Shown here one piece after another: positions 56,386 to 64,000 of a stretch of DNA of 64,000 bases. Numbering within the stretch: the first letter of the stretch is position 1; every line of letters starts with the position of its first letter. This DNA is from Anaerolineales bacterium. GTDB lineage: Bacteria; Chloroflexota; Anaerolineae; Anaerolineales; UBA4823. Below the pieces are notes generated by a model. It had not been told where the DNA came from and made no database searches. It saw only the letters and a list, made by a program, of their open reading frames with translations. Both the position numbers and the translations under genes were made by a program. Where the stretch lies: positions 21,045-85,044 of the forward strand of contig JAFGJM010000056.1 in assembly GCA_016929095.1 (NCBI GenBank), read 5' to 3'.

Positions 56386-56796
56386 TTATTTTTCTAATTG
56401 TTCTTTCTTAGGCATTAGCGCTTTTTGCGCCTCCTGGGCAACCGTCTGCAGGTCGGAACCCACGCCGGCTTGCACTGCGGCAATAAATGCCCCTTCCACG
56501 AACGGTGCGGGGCATAATAATGTATGCTGGCGCGTATCTTCCGGTAAGAAATCCAGAGCCATCTCGGCGCTTAACACGGCGCTGCCGATATCCATCAAGA
56601 CCAGGACGCCCTCAGGCGAATCGACAGATTCAATCGCCTGGGCGATGTCAGCGGCGTCGGTGCCGAATTCTTCATGCACGAGACCCGTACCGGCGGCAAT
56701 GGCGATCTTTATCTCAGCTTTGGTAAATTGGTGCAGCAATTCTAAAAGGGCTTTCGCCAGGGGGTAACTATGAGAAACGAGAACAAGCGATATCAT
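56386..56796 (-). CDS. dhaM: DhaM, PTS-dependent dihydroxyacetone kinase phosphodonor subunit
   Basis: A 136-residue EIIA-Man-like DhaM. The phosphorylated histidine is His9 in LVSHSYPLAKAL; GVLVLMDIGSAVLSAEMAL and the C-terminal CPAPFVEGAFIAA are typical. This is the single-domain form lacking the HPr and EI-like parts of E. coli DhaM. It passes phosphate from HPr to DhaL-bound ADP. EI/HPr genes are not in the window. A spacer of about 170 bases separates it from dhaL upstream. Confidence 0.93.
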   Translation of the reverse strand: MISLVLVSHSYPLAKALLELLHQFTKAEIKIAIAAGTGLVHEEFGTDAADIAQAIESVDSPEGVLVLMDIGSAVLSAEMALDFLPEDTRQHTLLCPAPFVEGAFIAAVQAGVGSDLQTVAQEAQKALMPKKEQLEK

Positions 56797-56967
56797 TATA
56801 AGTAGTCTGTTAAATGTTGTCAGTTATCCATCACCCGTGAGAAGCGGGGGTTTAGCAGTGAAAGCTAAAAATCAATCAGGCATTTTGTATCAGGGATAAG
56901 TCATAACAAATATCAATATTGTTTTTACTAATTTCCTGATTACCTGATTGACTTATGCCCGTTTCCT

Positions 56968-57597
56968 TCATTTCCAGCAGTCTGAGGCGGCTTTGAGGAT
57001 CAAGAAAGAAGATGTGGCGCCCGGGTCTTGGTGACCAGCGCTGCGCTCTCCCAGGTAGCTGGCTCTGCCCTTACGCGCCACCAGCGGGATGGTAGCTTCC
57101 ATACCCTGACGGGCGGCTTCGGTACAGGCGGTCAGGGCATCCTCAAGGGAAGCGCCGTCCAGGGACTTTTGCTTGAGCGCTTCCATAGCTGGCAGCAAGG
57201 CATCCAACATGGTTTTATCGCCGGTTTGAGCCTTACCCCGCATCTGCACGCCATCGATGCCGGCTTCCAAAGCAGCGACCCAATCCGGAAGAGTCATTTC
57301 GGGTTGACCGGCTAATTTTATCCCGGCTTGCAAGAAAAATGTGCCATATAGCGGTCCTGCCGCGCCGCCAACGGTGGAGACCAGGGTCATGCCGACGGTC
57401 TTAAATATGGCTCCTATATCTTGGTCGTTTGAATTGGATAGCTTTTGTAAAACGGCTTTAAACCCGCGATCCATATTGGCACCGTGATCGGCGTCGCCGA
57501 TCGCCGCGTCTAATTCAATCAAATATTCGCGATTCTCTTCTAATGTTTTGGCACAGGCTATTAGCCAGGTGAGGGTATCTTGATGGGAAATAACCAT
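56968..57597 (-). CDS. dhaL: DhaL, dihydroxyacetone kinase ADP-binding subunit
   Basis: A 209-residue DhaL. The Mg-ADP site GDADHGANMDRGF (about residues 31-43), AAGPLYGTFFLQAG and AQTGDKTMLDALLPA are conserved. DhaL keeps ADP bound and swaps phosphate between DhaM and dihydroxyacetone on DhaK. The start follows GGAG at good spacing, 15 bases after the DUF2283 stop. Confidence 0.95.
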   Translation of the reverse strand: MVISHQDTLTWLIACAKTLEENREYLIELDAAIGDADHGANMDRGFKAVLQKLSNSNDQDIGAIFKTVGMTLVSTVGGAAGPLYGTFFLQAGIKLAGQPEMTLPDWVAALEAGIDGVQMRGKAQTGDKTMLDALLPAMEALKQKSLDGASLEDALTACTEAARQGMEATIPLVARKGRASYLGERSAGHQDPGATSSFLILKAASDCWK

Positions 57598-57612
57598 GAA
57601 TACTCCGTAGAA

Positions 57613-57825
57613 TTAAGCTGCAACGGTTTCAAAGGCAACCTGAAAACGTTTAGATTGCACTTTTGAAAAATTCAGTTTTTCGAATCCAATCACACGACCG
57701 GTTTTATCTTTCATTAAGACGACTTCATCGCCTGTTTCTTCACATACATATTCTTTTTGGGCATCGTCGAACCAAACTGTTAACGTGTTGCCCGTCTCAT
57801 CATAATATATTTTTACCTGTGCCAT
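57613..57825 (-). CDS. DUF2283 protein
   Basis: A 70-residue DUF2283 protein (YYDETGNTLTVWFDD, then EETGDEVVLMKDKTGRVIGFEKLNF). The fold is a small beta sandwich of unknown function. Its ATG at 57825 lies inside the end of a decayed upstream gene (57813-58081) that looks like the usual small partner protein. It has GAAGGAG upstream. It is placed between dhaK and dhaL, interrupting the dha operon. Confidence 0.88.
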   Translation of the reverse strand: MAQVKIYYDETGNTLTVWFDDAQKEYVCEETGDEVVLMKDKTGRVIGFEKLNFSKVQSKRFQVAFETVAA

Positions 57826-58081
57826 ACAAGCGCTCCTTCTTTTATTGCATCTGTGGGATATGCAGTAATTAAAAATCCACTTCCGTCAGTTTTTTTGCTA
57901 CTGCACATACCCATCTACCTGATCGTTCTTCGCTTTAGAACAAGAATACTTTATTATCGCTCCGGCTTTGTCTGATTTGATCAGGTTTTTCAAGTGTATT
58001 TTGAATGGCTTTTTCTTTTCCTTTCATGATCGGATGTTTTATTGTAACAATGATTTCCCAATAGTCACGTGTTACCAGGAC
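57813..58081 (-). pseudogene. Decayed DUF4258-like partner of DUF2283
   Basis: A protein emerges when lesions are skipped: DYWEIIVTIKHPIMKGKEK, then AIQNTLEKPDQIRQSRSDN and KVFLF, stop TAA (57935-57937), SEERSGRWVCAVAKKL, a one-base deletion near 57885, then GFLITAYPTDAIKEGALVWHR and TAA at 57813. This matches small (about 90-residue) DUF4258-like proteins that I recall next to DUF2283, with the YWEIIVTIKHP and SRSD words. No start codon remains at the 5-prime end (about 58078). The 3-prime end overlaps the DUF2283 start, as in a coupled pair. It is probably a toxin-like or RNase-like partner that was lost. Confidence 0.78.
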
Positions 58082-58146
58082 GCGGAATCCAAGGGTGTAA
58101 TTACGTCAATAACATAATCATTATAATTTGATATCCCATCCATTTC

Positions 58147-59148
58147 TTAGGTTCCCCACCTGAGTGCAGGTGTATGAACAGGCGCATCCCACAGACTGAC
58201 CAGCTCATCATCCAATTTCAACAGCGTCACCGACATACCTGCCATCTCCAGGCTGGTGATGTATGGACCCACAAGATTACGCGCCACAACCAGTCCATGA
58301 TTTTCAGCGATCTGGTGGGCTTTACGGTATGCAATGTATAACTCGATCAGCGGTGTACCGCCCATGCTGTTGACGAATAAAAGCACACGATCACTTTTTT
58401 TATAGGGCAAATCTTGAATGACTGCCGTCATCAGCATCTCGACGATCTCATCGGCAGATTTTAGTTTCATGCGTGTGCGTCCCGGTTCACCGTGAATGCC
58501 AATGCCGATTTCCATCTCGTCTTCGGGCAGATCGAAAGTAGGCTTGCCGACATGCGGCACCGTGCAGGAGGTGAGCGCCATTCCCATGCTGCGCCCATTC
58601 GCATTCACCTTACGACAGATATCGGCAACCTGGGATAATGACTGCCCTTGCTCGGCGGCGGCTCCGCATAATTTTTCTGCCAGAACAGTGCTGCCCACAC
58701 CGCGGCGACCGGCGGTATACAGGCTGTCTTGCACGGCGACATCATCATCGATGATCACACTTTCAACCTCGATATCTTCCATCTTTGCCAGGTCGGCTGC
58801 CATTTCGAAGTTCATCACATCGCCGGAGTAATTCTTGACGATGAATAGCACACCTTTACCGCCATCCACCGTTTTAGCAGCCTCCAGCATCTGGTCGGGT
58901 GTAGGGGAAGTGAAAACCGCTCCCGGGCAGGCGGCATGCAGCATGCCATATCCCACAAACCCGCCATGCATGGGCTCATGACCGGATCCACCCCCGGATA
59001 CCAGGGCGACTTTGCCTTTCACCGGGGAGTTTGCTCGATATACATAATGAGGCTCAAAGTGGACTTTTACCAGGTCGGGGTGCGCTAACGCGATTCCTTC
59101 CAATTCTTCTTTAACAACATCTTCGGTTTTGTTGATCAGTTTTTTCAT
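58147..59148 (-). CDS. dhaK: DhaK, dihydroxyacetone-binding kinase subunit
   Basis: A 333-residue DhaK. Substrate-binding His219 (which forms a hemiaminal with dihydroxyacetone) is in [27 protein letters not shown] (about residues 48-66) and [17 protein letters not shown] are conserved. With DhaL and DhaM it makes dihydroxyacetone phosphate from phosphoenolpyruvate. GGAG precedes ATG 59148. It is the first gene of the minus-strand cluster. Confidence 0.96.
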   Translation of the reverse strand: MKKLINKTEDVVKEELEGIALAHPDLVKVHFEPHYVYRANSPVKGKVALVSGGGSGHEPMHGGFVGYGMLHAACPGAVFTSPTPDQMLEAAKTVDGGKGVLFIVKNYSGDVMNFEMAADLAKMEDIEVESVIIDDDVAVQDSLYTAGRRGVGSTVLAEKLCGAAAEQGQSLSQVADICRKVNANGRSMGMALTSCTVPHVGKPTFDLPEDEMEIGIGIHGEPGRTRMKLKSADEIVEMLMTAVIQDLPYKKSDRVLLFVNSMGGTPLIELYIAYRKAHQIAENHGLVVARNLVGPYITSLEMAGMSVTLLKLDDELVSLWDAPVHTPALRWGT

Positions 59149-59462
59149 GATTTTTCTCCGGATGAATCGATAACCGTTGTTGATCGTTTAAAAAAAAGAC
59201 AACCAAATCTCCAAAGCACGATGCCTTATCATTATTATAAACCTTCGTGTTTGGGGGTAATGTGGCGAAATTATCACCTAACGCATCATTTTATTTTATA
59301 TCATATCGAAGAATAGTTTAGAAAAGTTTTTATGCCAGATGATATCTATGCCCCCATTTTGCGTGGATGAGATAAGATATAACTCGAGTTTGATTTTCCT
59401 GTCAGTAAATATGGGTATATACTTATCATATCGGCTTCTTGCATATCAGTGCGTTGTATTCA
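59149..59462. other. Promoter region between dhaK and the GH26-GH114 gene
   Basis: About 310 bases, AT-rich, without a gene. TATAAT-like words occur (for example TTATTATAAACC near 59230), and it should contain divergent promoters. No repeat noted. Confidence 0.5.
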
Positions 59463-61469
59463 ATGAATGAATTCCGGCGAAAAAAATTCTATACGGCTGC
59501 GATTTTGTTTATTCCAGTATTATTGCTGGCTTGCCAGCTATTTTCCAACGCACCTTTCGGACCAATCATACCCAGCCAGTCTTCTACCGCGGCTGGCATA
59601 CAAAAAACCCTGCCTTTATCAATCACCCAATCGACTACAAAAACAACGTTGCCTTTTGTGGCCAAAACCGGGATTCCAATCGTCGTGCCTCCACCCTCCG
59701 GTAAGTTATATCACGGCGTATACCCGGGGGGAATTACCGGGGAAGAAGATGACCTGACCCCGAACGATTTACAGATATACGAACAGGCCGCCGGTAAAAC
59801 CGCTGCCTGGGTATTCTTCTCGCACAACTGGTATCACGGACGGCAATTTCCGCTAATAACCGCCTCTTGGATCCGCCAGGCAGGCAGTATCCCTTACATC
59901 AGGCTGATGCTGCGTTCGGAGGCGGGTGGTGAGGGCGGCGACCCCGTATACACGCTGCAAGCCATCATCGACGGCAATTTTGATGCTGATCTGCACACCT
60001 GGGCGCAAGCCGGGCGTGATTTTAGCACCCCGCTTATCGTCGAATATGGCATCGAAATGAACGGCGAATGGTTCCCATGGAACGGCAAATGGAACGGTGG
60101 CGGTGAGAAAAACGGGTATGGCGATCCCACCCTGGCGGATGGCCCGGAACGATTTCGGGATGCCTACCGCCGCATCATTCAAATTTGCCGTGATGAGAAC
60201 GCTGACAACATCCTGTGGGTTTTTCACGTCAACAACAACGACTATCCCGAAGATGAATGGAATAAATTCGAGAATTATTATCCCGGTTCGGAGTGGATCG
60301 ACTGGTTGGCGGTGAGTGTGTACGGCGCTCAGACACCCCAAGAGACAGAATGGCAAGAATTCCGTCCCATGCTGGATGAGGTTTACCCGCGCCTGGCAGC
60401 ATTGGATGGCGATAAACCCATCATTTTAGCAGAGTTTGGCGTAGCGGATCACAACCCCCTGGGCAATCAGGCGGAGTGGGCGCAGGCGGCGCTCAGCGAC
60501 ATCATGTCTATGCGTTGGTCCCGTCTCATCGGTTTTTCCTGGTGGAACGAATGGTGGCAGAATGACGAGGATCCGACTCACGATACCACCATGCGCCTGC
60601 AGGATAACCCCGAACTGGCGCAGGTTTTTCAGGAGCAAGTTGGGACGAATGCCAATGTATTGGGACGGGTTTCGATCAATATGTCTGGTCAAGTTTCAAC
60701 CACAGAACCTAGAAAAGTCTACCTGCCCGAAGTGACCAGACAAATCACGCCAACCATCTGGCATCCTTCGTTAGTGACATCCTGGCAGTGGCAGCTCGAT
60801 GACCTGCCAATCGATACATCATATGATGTTCAAATGTACGATATCGACTTATTTGATAATGATGCCGCAACTGTCGCAGCGTTACACGCCCAGGGATTCA
60901 AAGTGGTGTGTTATGTCAGTGTGGGCAGTTGGGAAGATTGGCGCCCGGATGCCGACCAGTTCCCACCCGAAGTGATTGGGAATGAGTATGATGGCTGGCC
61001 AGGCGAAAAGTGGCTGGATATCCGCCGCATCGACCTGTTAGCGCCCATTTTAAAAGCCCGCTTCGATCAGTGCGCCGCCAAGGGTTTTGACGGTTTGGAG
61101 CCGGATAACATCGACAGCTACACCAGCGATACCGGCTTCCCCCTCACTGCGCAAGACCAATTGATCTTCAATGTCTGGCTTGCCAATGAAGCGCATGCCC
61201 GCGGCTTGTCCATTGGATTGAAAAATGATGATGAACAAGTGGCAGATCTGCTGTCTTATTTTGATTGGGCGCTTACCGAAGACTGCGTGGCGGATGATTG
61301 GTGCGAGCAATTGACACCCTTCATTGAGGCGGGCAAACCGATCTTCGCCGCCGAATACACCGATAACTTCCAGTCGGTGGAGGAGTTTTGCCCCCAATTA
61401 AATGCGCTCAATTTCAATGGGATATTCAAAAACCGTGATCTGGACGCCTGGATGCAGCCATGTAGATAA
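59463..61469 (+). CDS. Secreted GH26-GH114 fusion lipoprotein
   Basis: A 668-residue lipoprotein with signal ILFIPVLLLAC (lipobox at about residue 23). Residues about 75-390 are a GH26-like TIM barrel: acid/base Glu198 in EYGIEMNGEW and nucleophile Glu324 in ILAEFGV, with WVFFSHNWYHG and the SWWNEWW strand. A linker with KVYLPEVTRQ leads to a second domain (about 430-668) of the GH114 type (endo-alpha-1,4-polygalactosaminidase fold): WQWQLDDLPIDTSYDVQMYDIDLF, VVCYVSVGSWEDWRPD, FDGLEPDNIDSY. The combination suggests attack on beta-mannan and galactosaminan-rich polymers. ATG 59463 is preferred to the upstream TTG. Confidence 0.88.
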   Translation: MNEFRRKKFYTAAILFIPVLLLACQLFSNAPFGPIIPSQSSTAAGIQKTLPLSITQSTTKTTLPFVAKTGIPIVVPPPSGKLYHGVYPGGITGEEDDLTPNDLQIYEQAAGKTAAWVFFSHNWYHGRQFPLITASWIRQAGSIPYIRLMLRSEAGGEGGDPVYTLQAIIDGNFDADLHTWAQAGRDFSTPLIVEYGIEMNGEWFPWNGKWNGGGEKNGYGDPTLADGPERFRDAYRRIIQICRDENADNILWVFHVNNNDYPEDEWNKFENYYPGSEWIDWLAVSVYGAQTPQETEWQEFRPMLDEVYPRLAALDGDKPIILAEFGVADHNPLGNQAEWAQAALSDIMSMRWSRLIGFSWWNEWWQNDEDPTHDTTMRLQDNPELAQVFQEQVGTNANVLGRVSINMSGQVSTTEPRKVYLPEVTRQITPTIWHPSLVTSWQWQLDDLPIDTSYDVQMYDIDLFDNDAATVAALHAQGFKVVCYVSVGSWEDWRPDADQFPPEVIGNEYDGWPGEKWLDIRRIDLLAPILKARFDQCAAKGFDGLEPDNIDSYTSDTGFPLTAQDQLIFNVWLANEAHARGLSIGLKNDDEQVADLLSYFDWALTEDCVADDWCEQLTPFIEAGKPIFAAEYTDNFQSVEEFCPQLNALNFNGIFKNRDLDAWMQPCR

Positions 61470-61862
61470 AAAATTATCCGCAAAGCCGTAGAAAGCGCGG
61501 AGAAAATACTTATTAAAGAAAACAGAATAGTGATTTCTTACAAAAACATCCCGTAGTTTTTGTTTGTGGTTTATTCGTAGAGAAAGAGAGAAGAGTATCT
61601 ATTTTTAAGAAATGTGCGATAATATCAAATGAATCTTAAGGGCGTTCAGATATAACGAGTGGATTGTTACATGTGAATCTCAATAGTAATTTTCTTGATA
61701 AATAATTGACGCACACTCACGCTCTCCCTGCATTCAGGGATGGACGGAGTAGGGTTGAGAATAAGGTTGACAAAATATATTATTGAATCGGATTGGACAA
61801 ATTACTATCCTATGTTGTTGAGTGGGGGATTTAAGCAATCATTTAAAAAAAAGGAGGATATT
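61470..61862. other. Spacer with diverged GAAAAACCGCAG repeat
   Basis: Starts with a diverged copy of the GAAAAACCGCAG-type repeat (61471-61504). Near 61700-61770 there is a Ser/Pro-like low-complexity stretch resembling the common GCTCTCCCTGCATTCAGG word. No gene that I can support; the coding start is at 61863. Confidence 0.5.
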
Positions 61863-62498
61863 ATGCCTACTGATTTCGCTTCTCAAGCACAAGCCATTTT
61901 ACGGGATGGCAATCAGTTCCAATGGTATGTCATCACGCTTTTTGCACTGGTGGTCTATGTGTATGCCGTAGAGGTGGAACGCCAGAATTGGAATCTGGTG
62001 TTAGCCGGTTTAGCTTTTTGGGGGATGGATTGGTTCAACGAGATATGGAACGGGCTGGTATTTCACTTCACGAATTATGCGCCGGTGTGGGGCGCTCCGG
62101 GTAAAACTGCCTATTTGCTCTTGATCGGGCTCAATATTGAGATCTGTTTTATGTTCGCCGTGGCGGGCGTGGCGTTCAATAAAATGCTGCCGGAAGATAA
62201 AAAAGTAAAGATTATGGGGATACCCAATCGGCTATTTATGGCTGTGGTTGGATCGATCTTTTGCGTCTTTGTGGAAATATTGCTAAATTTAATCAACGCC
62301 TTAACCTGGGAGTATTCCTGGTGGAGCACCCGCGCGCCCTGGTTGATATTTTTGATCGGCTACCTGCCTTTTTTCCTGGTATCTTTCTGGGTGCACGATA
62401 TGGAAACGATGAAGCAGAAAGTCACGACGGTGGGCGTCATCGCCGGTGTGGATATTGTGAGTTTGATAGTGTTTGGCACGATCTTAGGCTGGATATAA
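61863..62498 (+). CDS. Unknown multi-pass membrane protein
   Basis: A 211-residue protein with about six transmembrane helices (QFQWYVITLFALVVYVYAVEV, LVLAGLAFWGMDWFNEIWN, TAYLLLIGLNIEICFMFAVAG, LFMAVVGSIFCVFVEILLN, PWLIFLIGYLPFFLVSFWV, VTTVGVIAGVDIVSLIVFG). Conserved-looking Trp/Glu in DWFNEIWNGL and VEILLN could line a site. I recognise no family. AGGAGG sits six bases before ATG 61863. It is not clearly linked to its neighbours. Confidence 0.75.
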   Translation: MPTDFASQAQAILRDGNQFQWYVITLFALVVYVYAVEVERQNWNLVLAGLAFWGMDWFNEIWNGLVFHFTNYAPVWGAPGKTAYLLLIGLNIEICFMFAVAGVAFNKMLPEDKKVKIMGIPNRLFMAVVGSIFCVFVEILLNLINALTWEYSWWSTRAPWLIFLIGYLPFFLVSFWVHDMETMKQKVTTVGVIAGVDIVSLIVFGTILGWI

Positions 62499-62730
62499 TC
62501 CACTTTCACTTCACCCAGCCTCATTATAAAACCATTGCCTAAATTGAATAAAGAACTCTGAGTTTAAGAAAATATTTCATTCATACCTAGAAAAACGAAG
62601 ATTGGATGAGGAAACCGAAACCATATTATTTTTGGGATTAACGCAGGTATTTTGGTTTTGAAGGAATTCCAATTATGCAATATATAAACCTCATTCATGA
62701 TGAATGTTGTATCACTCAATAGCATTGCTC

Positions 62731-62868
62731 CTGGGGGTTGTCCCAAAAGAAGCCTGTCACCCTGAGCGAAGCGAAGGGTCTGTACTTTAACAATGTGAGA
62801 TGTTTCGCTTCGCTTCGTGAAACACACTTCGTGCAACATGACAAAATTGACTTTTTGGATAACCCCAT
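62731..62868. repeat. MITE-like element, copy 2 (about 138 bp, inverted)
   Basis: Starts CTGGGGGTTGTCCCAAAA and ends TTTTTGGATAACCCCA. Inside, ATGTTTCGCTTCGCTTCGTG (about 62799-62818) and TGCAACATGACAAAA are the reverse complement of the interior of the 8459-8595 element. The inner GTCACCCTGAGCGAAGCGA word is also a common dispersed repeat. Confidence 0.75.
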
Positions 62869-63061
62869 TTTTCAATTATTTAAGCGAAAAGGAGCGGAGC
62901 AGAACAGGAAATGCGCTCACCAGCCGATGGTGGAAGTCGTGGCTATTAATTTATGCTTCTTGGCTGGCGAGAATGCTGAAAGATCAAAGGTAACAGACCA
63001 TAATAGACAAGATTAACTCTGAATATTTTTGCTCGTATGAATAATCGAAAGGAGTGTATCG
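62869..63061. other. Short spacer upstream of the last gene
   Basis: No gene. AAAGGAGTG just before 63062 is the ribosome binding site of the final gene. Confidence 0.5.
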
Positions 63062-64000
63062 ATGTTTACGAAAAAAAATAATCGCATTTTGTGGGCGGTC
63101 TTGATACTGCTGAGCATCACAATCGCAGGAGGTTGGGCCAAGAACAAAGTCCAAGCATCAGGTTTTTACCAAGAAAGCGCTCCTGAAAAGGTTGCTATTC
63201 CTTATTCCGGTTACCTGGCTGATAGAGAAGGTAACCCGATCACTGATGGAGCTTACGACTTCACTTTCACTGTCTATAATACAGATGCGGGGGGAGTGCC
63301 GCTCTGGACAGATAATTTGGAGGATGTGGCGGTAAGAGACGGAGCATTCGACGCTGCGCTGGTTATAAGCGGTGAGGGTGTTGATCAAAACGGTCTCTGG
63401 CTTGAGATTAGCGTGCGTGGCCCAAAAGAAACAGAATATAGCCTCTTATCGCCCCGTCAGCCGTTGAGCATGATTGCACCCACAGGAGCTGAAAGCACAT
63501 TGAATGGCGCACCCTGTCCTCACGATCATGTAGGGGAAATATGGAGTGGAAATGTTCCCTGGTCGAACGGCGCCTTCAAAGTTTTAAACTATGGCAACGG
63601 TCCCAGTATCTGGGGCTGGAATGGCGGGAATGGCAATGGAATCCGGGGTTATGCCACAGGAACGGGATTAGGCGTATATGGAGAGAGTATTAATAGCGGT
63701 GGTGTTGTAGGCCGCAGCACATCCGGAAATGGGCTGGAAGGTTACAGCACAAATGGGAAAGGCATTTTGGCTAATAGCGCGAATGGCGACAGCATCTATG
63801 TAAGCGGGGCTGGCGGAAACGGGATATATGTCGCCTCATCCGGAGATCATGGTGTGTATGTTAATTCCTCAGGCTGGAGCGGGGTTTCTGTCTGGTCAGC
63901 AAACGTGGCTGGAATGTGGGTTCATTCAGCCGGTCAAGACGGATTGCTTATCGACACGGCGGGCTGGGATGGGGTTCATGTTGTAGGGCCAGTGGGAGGC
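63062..64000 (+). CDS. Secreted beta-helix-like repeat protein, 5-prime part (runs off window)
   Basis: At least 313 residues, open at the window end. Signal peptide (residues about 8-32, ILWAVLILLSITIAGGW), then an N-terminal domain (about 45-140: YSGYLADREGNPITDGAYDF, LEISVRGPKETEYSLL, RQPLSMIAP) that matches the 9007 product's N-terminal domain in arrangement. From about residue 165 it has Gly-rich short repeats (NGIRGYATGTGLGVYGES, NGLEGYSTNGKGILANS, GGNGIYVASSGDHGVYVN) of about 15-20 residues that suggest stacked strands as in tail-fibre-like beta-helices. ATG 63062 has AAAGGAG. The missing part lies outside. Confidence 0.8.
   Translation, partial: MFTKKNNRILWAVLILLSITIAGGWAKNKVQASGFYQESAPEKVAIPYSGYLADREGNPITDGAYDFTFTVYNTDAGGVPLWTDNLEDVAVRDGAFDAALVISGEGVDQNGLWLEISVRGPKETEYSLLSPRQPLSMIAPTGAESTLNGAPCPHDHVGEIWSGNVPWSNGAFKVLNYGNGPSIWGWNGGNGNGIRGYATGTGLGVYGESINSGGVVGRSTSGNGLEGYSTNGKGILANSANGDSIYVSGAGGNGIYVASSGDHGVYVNSSGWSGVSVWSANVAGMWVHSAGQDGLLIDTAGWDGVHVVGPVGG

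Noticed and set aside
62564..62875. Minus-strand 103-codon frame
   Set aside because: It runs across the MITE-like element; most of its protein is the translated repeat.

Overview
The window looks like a mid-GC chromosomal segment of an anaerobic Chloroflexota bacterium, most likely class Anaerolineae. This rests on: an oxygen-sensitive glycyl-radical enzyme with its activase; a 2-hydroxyacyl-CoA-dehydratase-type (BadF) activase; ferrous iron uptake (FeoABC); many large secreted repeat proteins and lipoproteins with Ser/Thr/Pro linkers; a bacterial expansin; and intergenic repeat words familiar from that phylum. The lineage call is inference. No rRNA, tRNA, CRISPR array, integrase or intact transposase was seen.

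Layout. 0.3-8.3 kb is a housekeeping/transport strip: an FLVCR-like MFS transporter, glutamate dehydrogenase, an SRPBCC protein, a decayed methyltransferase, an MBL hydrolase, a CDF-like membrane protein flanked by two winged-helix regions, and two methyltransferases. 8.4-16.6 kb is a secretome block on the minus strand: two small paralogous secreted proteins bracketing a beta-helix protein and a 1365-residue FG-GAP/VCBS protein with 21 repeats of about 52 residues; three of these four end in a shared Pro-Leu-x-x-Arg tail. 16.7-21.4 kb carries an ACT protein, an M3 peptidase and gatCA. 21.9-29.4 kb carries a membrane protein, a bacterial expansin, a UvrA paralogue translationally coupled to a beta-lactamase-fold protein, a methyltransferase and a lipoprotein.

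29.5-35.1 kb is an apparent iron module: a DtxR-type repressor divergent from feoA-feoB-feoC, and a membrane diguanylate cyclase plus GNAT gene whose start region has the same TAGTATATACTA palindrome as the feo promoter region. 35.4-39.4 kb is a GntR-activase-glycyl radical enzyme operon resembling hydroxyproline dehydratase. 42.0-45.9 kb joins an FGGY kinase, a sphingosine-1-phosphate-lyase-like PLP enzyme and a GntR/UTRA regulator, with a perfect 32-bp inverted repeat upstream. 45.9-49.1 kb holds DUF72, HEPN/MNT and comM. 49.3-52.8 kb holds the BadF-type activase behind a broken TetR gene whose perfect operator survives. 53.1-56.0 kb has two tandem paralogous lipoproteins. 56.0-59.1 kb is a PTS-type dihydroxyacetone kinase operon (dhaK, dhaL, dhaM, cupin) split by DUF2283 and a decayed partner gene that only appears when stops are read through. 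59.5-64 kb has a GH26-GH114 fusion, an unknown membrane protein and a beta-helix-like secreted protein cut by the window end.

Three decayed genes (3995-4457, 52117-52754, 57813-58081), a pair of MITE-like elements of about 137 bp, a family of GTAG...CTAC hairpins and several copies of a GAAAAACCGCAG repeat show that the spaces between genes are turning over actively.
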